From IMG/VR virus record IMGVR_UViG_3300037587_000064, positions 1 through 46,442 of that record: a DNA stretch of 46,442 nucleotides; one strand, given 5' to 3'. This document shows, one piece after another, positions 20,922 to 30,200 of the stretch. The notes beneath the pieces were generated by a model, which ran no database searches, had not been told where the DNA came from, and worked only from the letters and a program-made list of their open reading frames with translations. The position numbers and the translations under genes were made by a program. Every line of letters begins with the position of its first letter. The first letter of the stretch is position 1. This stretch comes from a virus.

Positions 20922-21179
20922 ATGAAAGCTGTAGAGTCTATCAACAAGCCTGAAAAGTATACCATCAAGGCGCTGGAAGACATGCTTGAAGAGGCCAAGT
21001 CAGGTGAGATCACAGGGCTAGTGTACGCAGCAGTGCATGGTGATGGCAAGTGTTCTCATGGTGAGGTAGGGGACTTAACTTCTCAACCTAACAGACTGGC
21101 TGGTGCTTTAGCTAACGCATTGCTTAAATACCAGCTAGACCACGTTCTGGAGTATACCCCTTATGAAAGCATTGATTGA
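20922..21179 (+). CDS. Hypothetical protein, 85 aa
   Basis: GGGGAGTAGA lies just before ATG 20922; an in-frame TTG at 20907 is less likely. An N-terminal acidic helix (TIKALEDMLEEAKSGEITG) precedes a beta/alpha domain with two Gly-rich turns. The pattern resembles small phage proteins of unknown function. It overlaps the exonuclease start by 17 bases. Confidence 0.65.
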   Translation: MKAVESINKPEKYTIKALEDMLEEAKSGEITGLVYAAVHGDGKCSHGEVGDLTSQPNRLAGALANALLKYQLDHVLEYTPYESID

Positions 21180-22023
21180 CGGTGATATCCTACGCTATGA
21201 GATCGGGTGTGCTACTGATGATGAGGGGCACCCCCTTATATGGCCACTAGTGAAGGCACGAGTAGATGGAAAGCTCAGAAGCATTGCGGAGAAGTCTGGT
21301 GCAGGGTCATATGTGGTTTATATGTCAGGCAAGGACAACTTCCGAGTTGAAGCAGCGACTATACGACCGTATAAAGGGAACCGAAGCTCAGACAAGCCCT
21401 ACTGGCATGATAAGGTCGAAGAATACCTTAAGTCAGGACTCAACCATCCTGTAGTTATCTGTGATGGATACGAAGCTGACGATGGGATGAGTATCGCTCA
21501 GTGTGCAGGCTTCGATGAGATTTGGGAAGACGGTATCTTCTATGGTGTAGAGCCTAATGGTAAGACATACGCCCGAGAAGAATTAAAAACCATCATCTGT
21601 TCTCGTGACAAAGATCTTCATATGGTACCCGGCTGGCACTACTCATGGGGCAGTGGTAAGCAACCTGAAAGGGAACCTTGGTTCACTACTGAAGATGAAG
21701 GCATGAAACTCTTCTTCTTACAGCTGCTTACAGGGGACGTGACAGACAACATCCCCGGACTCTACATGATCGGGCCAGTCAAGGCAGAGAAGCTGTTAGA
21801 GGGCATTACAGAGCCTCTGAGCATGTATGCTAAGGTACGTGAACAGTACGTACTACGGTTCGGGCATTACTGGGATATGTTCATGAACGAGAACGCTGCT
21901 TTACTGTGGATGTTACGTGAAGAACCTAAAGAACTTCCTGAGTACGAGTCTGAGGAACTGTTAATCAAGTTCAATGAGCAGGTAGTGGCTATGGAAGAGA
22001 TGGCGGAGGTGCCTGATGTCTAA
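21163..22023 (+). CDS. 5'-3' exonuclease, T7 gp6-like, 286 aa
   Basis: A FEN-type nuclease that would degrade host DNA and remove RNA primers. Seen in order: IDGDILRY (residues 4-11), YKGNRSS near 70, the metal-binding YEADDG near 104, SRDKDLHM near 147 and GDVTDNIPG near 191, then a helix-hairpin-helix-like GPVKAEKLL. Length is close to T7 gp6 (300 aa). It overlaps the genes on both sides and sits in the block that also holds endonuclease I. Confidence 0.92.
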   Translation: MKALIDGDILRYEIGCATDDEGHPLIWPLVKARVDGKLRSIAEKSGAGSYVVYMSGKDNFRVEAATIRPYKGNRSSDKPYWHDKVEEYLKSGLNHPVVICDGYEADDGMSIAQCAGFDEIWEDGIFYGVEPNGKTYAREELKTIICSRDKDLHMVPGWHYSWGSGKQPEREPWFTTEDEGMKLFFLQLLTGDVTDNIPGLYMIGPVKAEKLLEGITEPLSMYAKVREQYVLRFGHYWDMFMNENAALLWMLREEPKELPEYESEELLIKFNEQVVAMEEMAEVPDV

Positions 22024-22249
22024 GAAGATTAACCTACTTGTAATGAGCCACAAGCGCTCAATCACTGACCAACTACATACAGATATTGCTGAGTGGTTTA
22101 GTGATATGGAGCCGCATGAGTTTAATGACACACAATCTAGCATAGATGCGTGTGCAATTGGAGACTTCATGTATCTAGCAGACCATAAGATGTACTTATC
22201 CGGCTTTAACGATGAAGATAAACCGATCTTCCAACCTATGGAGCATTAA
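22016..22249 (+). CDS. Hypothetical protein, 77 aa
   Basis: GGAGGTG lies 5-6 bases before ATG 22016, which overlaps the exonuclease end. The product is acidic, with MSKKINLLVMSHKRS at the start and a DFMYLADHKMYLSG stretch. No domain is recognised. Confidence 0.6.
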   Translation: MSKKINLLVMSHKRSITDQLHTDIAEWFSDMEPHEFNDTQSSIDACAIGDFMYLADHKMYLSGFNDEDKPIFQPMEH

Positions 22250-22250
22250 T

Positions 22251-22421
22251 ATGCTGACAAAAGAAGAACGTCTTAAAGAATTCGAGGCCATCACACGTCC
22301 AGTAATGGAATGGCTGAACAACAACATGCATCCACACGCTACTGTGTTGGTGGATACTACACGAGCTGAGCTAGTCGAGGGTGTTTGTGCATATTCATGC
22401 ATGGACTACGTCAAGGACTAG
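22251..22421 (+). CDS. Conserved small phage protein, 56 aa
   Basis: GGAG precedes ATG 22251 by 8 bases, so the longer frame from 22212 is rejected. The pattern V-M-x-W-L-N-N-N-M-H-P-H followed by a short strand and AELVEG is one I know from many small phage proteins of unknown function. The His-Pro-His pair could bind metal. The stop shares its G with the GTG start of endonuclease I. Confidence 0.7.
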   Translation: MLTKEERLKEFEAITRPVMEWLNNNMHPHATVLVDTTRAELVEGVCAYSCMDYVKD

Positions 22422-22843
22422 TGAAGAGGTACCACAAGAGTACATACCGTAGCGGGTTAGAAGACAAGGTAGCTGCACAGCTTACCAAGAAAAAGATTCC
22501 TTTCAAATATGAACCATTAGATGGGAAGATAGTCTACCAAGTACCCGCTAAAGAATGTACATACACACCTGACTTCTATATCACGACTAAAAGCGGTAAA
22601 GAAATCATTATCGAGAGCAAAGGAATCTGGGACTATGATGACAGATATAAACATCTCCTTATCAAGCAACAATATCCGCACCTCGATATACGTTTCGTCT
22701 TCTCACGCTCTAAGTCAAGGATTAGAAAAGGAAGTAAAACAACTTATGCTGAAATCTGCGAGGGAAATGGACGTCCTCCTTTCAAAGGAGTCTGTTGGCC
22801 CTATGCAGATAAAAGTATCCCCAACGAATGGTTACTCGAATGA
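22421..22843 (+). CDS. Endonuclease I (Holliday-junction resolvase), T7 gp3-like, 140 aa
   Basis: This enzyme cuts branched DNA as a dimer and helps degrade host DNA. GTG 22421 overlaps the previous TAG. RSGLEDKVAAQL, YTPDFYI, IIESKG and DDRYKHLLIKQQYP match T7 endonuclease I in order. The catalytic set is visible: Glu in GLED, Asp in PDF, and Glu with Lys in ESKG. The end IPNEWLLE also fits. Length 140 aa against 149 in T7. Confidence 0.95.
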   Translation: MKRYHKSTYRSGLEDKVAAQLTKKKIPFKYEPLDGKIVYQVPAKECTYTPDFYITTKSGKEIIIESKGIWDYDDRYKHLLIKQQYPHLDIRFVFSRSKSRIRKGSKTTYAEICEGNGRPPFKGVCWPYADKSIPNEWLLE

Positions 22844-23127
22844 TTAAACAATTTAAAAAGAAGCCAGTAGTTATCGAAGCGATTCAGTTTTCAGATGATA
22901 CTGGTGTAATTCTAGAGATTCAAGAGTTCATGGACATCGACACACTGACGGTGTCATATGAGATTCCCGGAGCCCCCGAACTATACGTACCTACCCTTGA
23001 GGATGGCGCAGACAACACAGTAAAGCATGTCGCTTCAGTAGGTGACTGGATTATTAAAGGCATTCAAGGGGAATTCTGCCCATGCAAGCCTGATATCTTT
23101 GAACAAACATACGACGAGGTTGAATAA
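22840..23127 (+). CDS. Conserved phage protein of unknown function, 95 aa
   Basis: ATG 22840 overlaps the endonuclease stop. KKPVVIEAIQF at the start and VGDWIIKGIQGEFCPCKPDIFEQTY at the end (quoted in two parts: VGDWIIKGIQGEF, CPCKPDIFEQTY) form a pattern widespread in phages of many kinds. It is probably a small beta protein. Role unknown. Confidence 0.75.
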   Translation: MIKQFKKKPVVIEAIQFSDDTGVILEIQEFMDIDTLTVSYEIPGAPELYVPTLEDGADNTVKHVASVGDWIIKGIQGEFCPCKPDIFEQTYDEVE

Positions 23128-23128
23128 C

Positions 23129-23506
23129 ATGGCACAAGAAACACTATACGAACTGTACTTTGCACAAGTAGCTGGTCATATCATCGATGTTCGTGACATC
23201 CAGCACATCGGCCCAACGGAACAACATACTAAGTGGGAATCTACTGGTGATGATGGTGCGTACGGTGATGTACCTGACGGCTACCAGTTTCAGTACGCCA
23301 TGAAGGGTACTGGTGAGTTCCAAACCTTCGAGGTTGTTGTCGATACTGAAGAAGAGATTGCAGCAGCACGAGATATCCTAGTAGCAGCGCATGCTAAGCT
23401 GTGGCTACCGTACCCAGACGAGGAGAAGGCAGATGTCGTGGAGCAAGTCGAATCTACAGTGGTTGATGCGGGATCAGTGGCAACGGAGGCTGAAAGCAAT
23501 GTTTGA
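23129..23506 (+). CDS. Hypothetical acidic protein, 125 aa
   Basis: ATG 23129 begins just after the previous stop. The first 90 residues look like an alpha/beta domain (ETLYELYFAQVAGHIIDV); the tail from about 95 is Glu/Val-rich and likely disordered. Function unknown. Confidence 0.65.
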   Translation: MAQETLYELYFAQVAGHIIDVRDIQHIGPTEQHTKWESTGDDGAYGDVPDGYQFQYAMKGTGEFQTFEVVVDTEEEIAAARDILVAAHAKLWLPYPDEEKADVVEQVESTVVDAGSVATEAESNV

Positions 23507-23819
23507 AGCACCTAAGCAAGAGCACACTAAGTACACCACAGCTGAACTGACGAAGATGGTCCCATGCTACATGGTATCTATGGATGCACAAGACGAAGAG
23601 GCAGGTGTTGAGTACTTGAAAGAGAAGTTTCATGAACGTCCAGTCGATATCCTAGTGTTTGCAGGTATGATCGCTACACTACTGGATGACCGTAAGAAAG
23701 ACCCTACTTATGGAGAGCAAGAACATGTTGTCAAGGGAACAGATGCTGGACAGGATGATACAGTGGAACCGGCAGTACCAGCTGGGGGTAACAGTGGAGC
23801 AGATGTGGTCGTTGATTGA
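23499..23819 (+). CDS. Hypothetical acidic protein, 106 aa, last gene of the left arm
   Basis: GGAGG lies 10 bases before ATG 23499. The product has a helical domain (residues 10-70) and a disordered Gly/Val/Asp tail. The 3' end is followed by the hairpin array at 23840-24039 and the convergent terminator. Function unknown. Confidence 0.65.
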   Translation: MFEAPKQEHTKYTTAELTKMVPCYMVSMDAQDEEAGVEYLKEKFHERPVDILVFAGMIATLLDDRKKDPTYGEQEHVVKGTDAGQDDTVEPAVPAGGNSGADVVVD

Positions 23820-23839
23820 AGATATAAACTAAAGAATGC

Positions 23840-24039
23840 AGTAGGCAGGGCTAACTTTCCCTAACAGGAGATGACCAAGCCCGGAGCCTACTCTAAGTGA
23901 GAGCACTGTTTAACTCAGGCTCTTGCAAGGGATGACGATCCCCCAATATACATAATGCGACATCCGATTGGGGCTGGCCCTCGACGGTGAGGCATGCTAA
24001 GTATTATGAACCCGCGTACAGGTAATGCTGTTGCGGGTT
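23840..24039 (+). ncRNA. 3' hairpin array between the arms
   Basis: Five stems follow one another: AGTAGGC/GCCTACT (23840-23892) enclosing AGGG/CCCT, AGAGC/GCTCT (23900-23923), GGGAT/ATCCC (23929-23942), CCCCAAT/ATTGGGG (23941-23973) and AACCCGC/GCGGGTT (24009-24039). There is no gene. A folded 3' untranslated region that protects the transcript, or a separate small RNA, would fit. Confidence 0.5.
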
Positions 24040-24072
24040 AAGTTGGTATAGCTGTACAAGAGTACTAAACGC

Positions 24073-24131
24073 AAAAAGGGCCTACCGGCCATAGGGAAAT
24101 TAATCCTTATGACTGGTAAGCCCTTTTTTTT
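24073..24131. terminator. Bidirectional intrinsic terminator at the arm junction
   Basis: AAAAAGGGC (24073-24081) pairs with GCCCTTTTT at the other end, and the interior continues as an almost perfect stem around a small AATTAA loop. The rod is more than 20 bp long, with T8 on the + strand and T5 on the - strand. It lies 21 bp after the end of the last right-arm gene and 250 bp after the left-arm end, exactly where convergent transcription must stop. Confidence 0.92.
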
Positions 24132-24151
24132 GTCTACGATTTGTGTAGTTT

Positions 24152-24610
24152 TTACTTGTTACTGTCGCCTAGGTAGAATCCCCAAGCTGACATGATCAAG
24201 TGAGTGTGGAAAGGCGTGATAAGTATGCCATTCTCAGAGGTTACCCACTTAGTAGTGTCCTGATCTGACAGGAAAGGCCAGAATCCTTGCACTAACTCAG
24301 TATATCCGAATGTAACTGGGATACTGGGGAAGGGGAAGTCAGAGAACAGGTAAGAATACATGGATAATAGGGGAGCAAAGATAGGTAAGGCCACAATACA
24401 CATAACAGCGGTGATCACCATGAACCTACGGGTAAATGCAAACCCTTTGTTCTCATGCTCCCGTACTTCTTGCCTTATCTTAGCCCTAGCATTGAGCGCA
24501 AGTAGCTGCGCCTCTGCTAGATTAGCTTTATTCTTCATCTTAAGCATGATCATGCTCTTGATGGCACCAAGGATGGCACTGCCTAGGAATGTAATTAACT
24601 CAAAGGGCAT
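24152..24610 (-). CDS. Holin-like membrane protein, 152 aa
   Basis: GGAGGT lies 5 bases before ATG 24610, which overlaps the stop of the upstream gene. An N-terminal hydrophobic segment (5-24), a charged Lys/Glu/Arg helix (27-58), a strong helix near 63-85 (RFMVITAVMCIVALPIFAPL) and a hydrophobic C-terminal segment make two or three spans. This layout and its position after the XhlA-like gene fit a holin of the three-span phage/GTA type. The exact family is tentative. Confidence 0.65.
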   Translation of the reverse strand: MPFELITFLGSAILGAIKSMIMLKMKNKANLAEAQLLALNARAKIRQEVREHENKGFAFTRRFMVITAVMCIVALPIFAPLLSMYSYLFSDFPFPSIPVTFGYTELVQGFWPFLSDQDTTKWVTSENGILITPFHTHLIMSAWGFYLGDSNK

Positions 24611-24894
24611 CAAGCACCTCCATTAAAGAATGTTGTCCAGATCTCTTTGGCTACGCCCCACTTAAAGGCTATAATAGCGGCAATTATGAGAGCCATAGAC
24701 CTGATAAAGAAGGTCAAGTGCCTGTACATACTGAGTTGTTCTTCAATACGTGACAACTGAGCACCGATCTTAGCTTGCATCTTGTGCTCATCATCCATGT
24801 GCTGCTCTAGCCGTTCTTCGATACCTTCTATACGTCCAGTTAGGTAGCCTATCTGTGCGTCAGCAGTACGTCTGTCGAAGTTTTCCATTATCAT
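24610..24894 (-). CDS. XhlA-like coiled-coil membrane protein, 94 aa
   Basis: A coiled coil covers residues 10-60 (YLTGRIEGIEERLEQHMDDE) and a single membrane helix covers about 65-85 (IRSMALIIAAIIAFKWG). That is the plan of haemolysin XhlA-type proteins, which assist holins. Start and stop overlap the genes on both sides. A lysis accessory role is inferred from layout and context. Confidence 0.6.
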   Translation of the reverse strand: MIMENFDRRTADAQIGYLTGRIEGIEERLEQHMDDEHKMQAKIGAQLSRIEEQLSMYRHLTFFIRSMALIIAAIIAFKWGVAKEIWTTFFNGGA

Positions 24895-27233
24895 CAGCCC
24901 TTGGACGCTATGCTGTTATAATGTTTCTCCCACTCGGAGACCCACTTACTAACCTTAACCTCAGGCTTACCCTTAGCAGCTTCCCATCCCTTGGTAGGTG
25001 GTGGGTTAGATGCAAGGTTACGTTGTCGAGACTTAGAAAGACTAGAGATCTTCAGATCTTGGCTAGTGAGGATGTCAATGCCCCCACGTACTCCCTGTTG
25101 CCATAGCAAGTAAGCGTTGAACCCTGAAGGCTCCTCACCTATGCTAGACAGGACAGGCTTGACACGCTCTGAGTGTGCCTTGAACACCTGAATAGAGGCA
25201 TCAGGGTCAAGAGGGTCGATACCCTCCTCAGCGGCACGCTCAGGTGTCAGCTGTAGTAGGCCAGCGGCACCTGATCCTTCATTGACAGCCTCTGGATCAC
25301 CACTACTCTCCAATTGGATAGCAACAGCAGTGTCTACATCAACAGTTTCTGTTACGCCAGCAGGTAGCTCGACAATAGAAGCTGTTGACTGAGGCTGTGC
25401 GGTCTCCACAGGTGCCTGTACAGTGGCCTCACGTCGTGCAGCCGCAGCTGCTGTCTCACCAGCACCAGTAGTAACATCGAATACCTGTATACCTGTGCCA
25501 AAATGTTTCTGAATATCGGAAGGGGTGAGATAACCCTCCGCTATAGCTTTTTTGCTAAGTGCTGCATAGCTGGCGAGAGCTGTTCTAAGGACTTGGTCTG
25601 CACGTTTTGCAGATGCAGGGACAATACCCAGATCACCACCAAACTCAGGACGAAGTTGGACCGTCGGTAGCCCCTCATCGTTGATAGATATTGTGAGTGA
25701 AGACTTTCGCTTTGACTTATCGATGAGGTCGATAGACAAACGCTTGAGCCGGTCAAGTGTATTAGCTTTATGAGTACTTGTTGTATCATTCCTCTTAGCG
25801 TTAGAAGCTTCTCCGTCAAATACTTGGACAATAGTCTGTATATTTGCGGCAGTATCAGATAAGTCAAGTCCGACATTAGCCAGTTCATTAGTCACCGTCT
25901 GTTGTGCTTCTGACTCTTCAGGAGTTGAGGTGTCTTCAGCTGTTAGTGTAGCTGAGAAGTATCGCAGCATGTCAGTATTGATTTGTCCAGTACGGTGAGC
26001 GTCAGCAAGTGAAGCACCACCACTCATAATAACTGAGAGTGTCTCAGCTGCTTGACGATGCATCTTCTCCGGTGTCATTCCGGGGATAGTGCTCGCTTCA
26101 GCCAAGGTCTGTAGCAGACGAGACTGCTTAGGGTCTTCCTGAAGGATACTCATCATCAGATCAGAGCCCATCTTACCTAGGCTGCTAGTTCCTGATGCTG
26201 CCCCTGAGATCATCTTAGAGTTCATAGACAGGTTAAGCTGGTTCATCTTATCAACAGCAGTCTGGGTACGCTTAAGCGCCTCAGAGGCTGTGAAGCCCTC
26301 GTGACGGCCCTCTGCACGGAACACACCTAGGTAACTATCACGTACTGCTAAGAGCTGTGCCTGAGCTGCATCAATACGCTTCTGAGCACTAGGAGTATAG
26401 ATACCCTCAGTACGTAGTAGCTGACGTTTCTCATCAAGGTTCTTAATATTCTGAACAACAGAGGTATTCACAGCGATCTCATAGTTCTGCTGCTCATCAG
26501 CAGTAATGATACCGCGAGAAGCTGAGCCAGTGATCATAGTGTTAGCCATGACTTCTAGGTCAGTCTTCATAGCACCCACAAGAGCGTTGGTATTAGTCTC
26601 CACACCCCTCATGACTGCGTCCGCACGTACCTGAGTAGACGCAAACTCAGCAGCTTTGGTAGCTGTCCAGTTGTTCTCTCCGAACTGTGCGTTCATAGCT
26701 GCTTCAAGCTTAGCCTGTGCAGGGTCTTGTACAGGTGCACCCTCAACCATGCTACGGTTATTCAAGAACAGTTGTCCGATCTGTCCTTGGATGCCTAGGT
26801 TCTCTGCACTAGACAGAGCAGAGCGGAACAGGGTGTTGTAACGAGTACTGAAACCTTGACGGCTCAATACACCACTACGCCTAGCCTCATCTAAGAACCG
26901 TTTCTCTAGTTCTAGACCTCCTAGGATATCCCGCTCATCGTCTGTGATCTCTCCATCAGCACTAATGCTAGCGATATCCTGAGAGACTGAACGTTGACGC
27001 CCTAACAGGACATCGCGTTCTTCTTGTAATCCCAAGATACCCTCGATAGCTGTGCCTACAGTCTTGTCTGACTTGATCTCTAGTTGGTCTTGAGAGATCG
27101 CAGCAGCTGCACCACCTATAAAGCTGGCAGCATCTGTAGCGCCACCAATCAGGACAGCCAAGCCGGGATCGGCCGGGGCTGCCTGAACTCCAGTATTAGG
27201 AGTGATGGGTGTTCCTTGTTGTGTGAATGCCAT
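24894..27233 (-). CDS. Internal virion protein with lytic transglycosylase domain, 779 aa
   Basis: The N-terminal 600 residues are helical and Ala/Gln-rich, as in ejected internal proteins. The C-terminus (about 630-720) is a lysozyme-like transglycosylase: AIQLESSGDP, with the likely catalytic Glu near residue 642, then GAAGLLQLTPERA. T7 gp16 carries this domain at its N-terminus; here it is at the C-terminus of a shorter protein. It would locally open the peptidoglycan during DNA ejection, and may also serve lysis since no separate endolysin is evident. AGGTGACTGATA precedes the start. Confidence 0.85.
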   Translation of the reverse strand: MAFTQQGTPITPNTGVQAAPADPGLAVLIGGATDAASFIGGAAAAISQDQLEIKSDKTVGTAIEGILGLQEERDVLLGRQRSVSQDIASISADGEITDDERDILGGLELEKRFLDEARRSGVLSRQGFSTRYNTLFRSALSSAENLGIQGQIGQLFLNNRSMVEGAPVQDPAQAKLEAAMNAQFGENNWTATKAAEFASTQVRADAVMRGVETNTNALVGAMKTDLEVMANTMITGSASRGIITADEQQNYEIAVNTSVVQNIKNLDEKRQLLRTEGIYTPSAQKRIDAAQAQLLAVRDSYLGVFRAEGRHEGFTASEALKRTQTAVDKMNQLNLSMNSKMISGAASGTSSLGKMGSDLMMSILQEDPKQSRLLQTLAEASTIPGMTPEKMHRQAAETLSVIMSGGASLADAHRTGQINTDMLRYFSATLTAEDTSTPEESEAQQTVTNELANVGLDLSDTAANIQTIVQVFDGEASNAKRNDTTSTHKANTLDRLKRLSIDLIDKSKRKSSLTISINDEGLPTVQLRPEFGGDLGIVPASAKRADQVLRTALASYAALSKKAIAEGYLTPSDIQKHFGTGIQVFDVTTGAGETAAAAARREATVQAPVETAQPQSTASIVELPAGVTETVDVDTAVAIQLESSGDPEAVNEGSGAAGLLQLTPERAAEEGIDPLDPDASIQVFKAHSERVKPVLSSIGEEPSGFNAYLLWQQGVRGGIDILTSQDLKISSLSKSRQRNLASNPPPTKGWEAAKGKPEVKVSKWVSEWEKHYNSIASKG

Positions 27234-27243
27234 TATCAGTCAC

Positions 27244-30200
27244 CTATCGTGCAGTTGCCGGATGAAGACGCTCTCGTCCACCGGATAGTATATAATTTTC
27301 TAAGAAGGATGAACTCTGTCTATCGAAGTCAGAGTCTCCAGTAAGTCCTTCGACTACTGAATCCTTCATCGCTTTCCATTCGGATGGGGTCTTGCCTAAC
27401 TTGAGCAGTGCAAGCTTAGCCTTATACGAACGGATATCACCATTACGCATAAAGTCAAGATGTGCATTCTTCATTGTAGATAGGTCTTCTTTCTGACGGA
27501 TACGTGTGGTACGGTTAGTATCCTTCAAGTCCCAGTATGATGCCTCAATGTCCGTCTGGAATCCCATAGCACGTGCAAGTGTAGTCTGCAAGTTGATATC
27601 AGCGAACTGAGAGTTGCTAAAGATCGTGTTACCTTGCTTACTAACCATACCTACATCGTGAAGGAAGATTGCCTTACGTGCGTTGGACCAAGTAGATGTG
27701 ATACCTGCAAAGGAGTCTACTACCGAGAGTACCTGAGTACCGAGAACCTCTAGTGAGGGATCTTCAGCCAGTACCTGAGCAGCCGATACCATAGAACGTA
27801 ATGAGTCTACACTCTTACCTATGGTAGAGACTGATGGACCTGCCAAGGCACGTACGAGATCGACATCCGATCCCCCAGTAGTGACGCCCTGATAGATAGC
27901 CTTACCAACCTGCGCTAGGTTAGTACCGGAAGTACCGCCAATCAAGCTCAAGTCAGAAGAGAAGTCAGCCTCGATGCCCATCATCTGGGACATGAAACCG
28001 AACACACCCTGTGACATAGATTTCTCTACCCAAGGATACTGTTCCCTAGCCTGAGTAGGTGTCAGGTTAAATGCTTCTGAAAGATACGCATAGGCATCTT
28101 CAGCTACTGGGATACCGACGGTACCATACACAGTAACCTGACCTGCCAGTACACTGGCCGCCTCTTTACGTGTCCACTTACCCTTGTTGAACAGAAGTCC
28201 GGGGATAAGAGATTCATAGAACTTGGTGAATACCTGCATATACTGAAGCGGTACACCCATCCAGTTCTTCTGCCACGTAGCTGCGTTAGCAGACTGCATG
28301 TTCATAGACAAGCGAAGGTGTTCATCAAATACTTCTTGAGGAGTAGCCTTCGGTCCTAGTCGACGACGTGCGATGTTGAAGGATGTCAGACGGGCCATCA
28401 GTTCTCCCTCTCGGAAGAAGATACGACCTGCACTAGCAACCTCACGCATCTTAGCCAAGGTGTTGCCACCTAGGTTAACTACGTCAGCATCGAAGTCAGC
28501 GTTCTGTTTGATAGAGTCCCACAGACCTGTCTTCCTGAACATGTCCACCATCTCTTGAAGCTCTGCTACGTCACGGCCTACAGCCTTAGCAGCAACCTTC
28601 ATCAGTCCGGGCAGCTGTGCATCAGTAGCCATGACTAGCGTACGCATAGCAAGGGCGTCTGCCACAGCACCGGGTGCATGTAGAGGACTCACAGATGCTG
28701 CGATAACAGCGTTCTGTGCTTGCATGATAAGCTGGCGAGGGTTGAACATACCCAACTGCATGTTGAAGGTAAAGCCCTTCAGCTGTTGCACTGGGTCTTT
28801 GTCAATCATACCACGGACCATAGACCGGGTAAGTTCAGCAGCCTTGCTTGGGTCATTAGAGTATAGAGAGTCAGACATCTTCTTCAGTGTGTGGTTAAGG
28901 AACTTCTCCTCATCCGTCTGAAGCTTCAACTGGGTCTTGATATACTCCCGTGCATTCTCCATCATCGCCATCTTCTGAGGGCTAAGATCGATAGGGCTGT
29001 TGAAGTCAGTCTTATCTATCAGACCTAGACGGCCTTCTTTCTCTGCTACATAATCTACACTGTTAGCCCACTGACGCATTAGAGTGTGACGATACTCAGC
29101 AACAGGCATGAGGCTAGCAAGGTTCGACATGTATCGAGCTGTAGCTTCTCCGTTACCTACACGCTGAGGGCGATAACCACCCTCAGAGGTGCGTACCAGG
29201 AGTTCACGACGTCCACGAGCACCTGTGTATAGACCACCGAAACTATCAGCATCCATTACAAGGCGTTCAGCAGAGGTCAGCTCCCGGTCACCCTTGGCCA
29301 CATAAACTGTGGTGTCATCAGCGAATCCGTTTAGCTGTGCTGCAAACTTCTCAGCATCAGCCCGTGTCTCTGTAGCAAAAGCAGTGACAGGCCGTGCTGG
29401 GTTGCGCATATCCTTAACAAAGGAGTAGCCCTTCCTATATACACGGGGGATATATCCGGGCTGGAAGTTAAGAACCTTAGCAGGTAGATCCCCTACCTTA
29501 GCTCCGAAGTCATCAGCAACTAAAGCGAACTTAGTTACTAACGTCTCCTTACCTTTAGCCAGTTTCATGTGTGGTTCGTACATCTCTACAAGCTTATAGC
29601 CTGAGTCTTCCCACACTTGGATGTTACCACGGAGGGAGGCGAGGTCTTGATACTGTGTCTCACCACCGGGCGTGAACACTACACGTACATCGTCTAGGTC
29701 TTGGCCACGGAAGTTATCGATAGGACGTCCGAGGAATCGGATAGTCTCACCAGCATCATCGACATAGCTTACATCCTGATACCCGGCAAACTTAAGATCT
29801 TTGCGTACAAAGAAGTCCCGCATGTCGTGCATCTCATCGTAGAACGCACGCAGTTGGTAGTACGCTTTGATAGTGGCAGCGTCTTGTGGCTTCAGAGAGA
29901 TCTTAGTCTCTACGATACCTGCTTCCAGCTCATCAATAGAGAATACCCGTCCGTTCTCATCGCCAGTCAGCAGCAGGGAGTCAAGCTCACGCTTCTGATT
30001 GACAGACAATCCTTTGTGGATACTCTTGTGCATGTCCTGTAGACGCTTACCGATCTTAGCAGCTTGGTCACCAGCGAAGGTAAGGTTATTAACAAACCGT
30101 CCTAGGTCGTTGAACAAAGTACTTGGAGACAGGAGGTTACCCATGTGGTTAACCAACGAGTCTGTGATCAGACCTGCACCTTCAAAGATACCTGTGTCAC

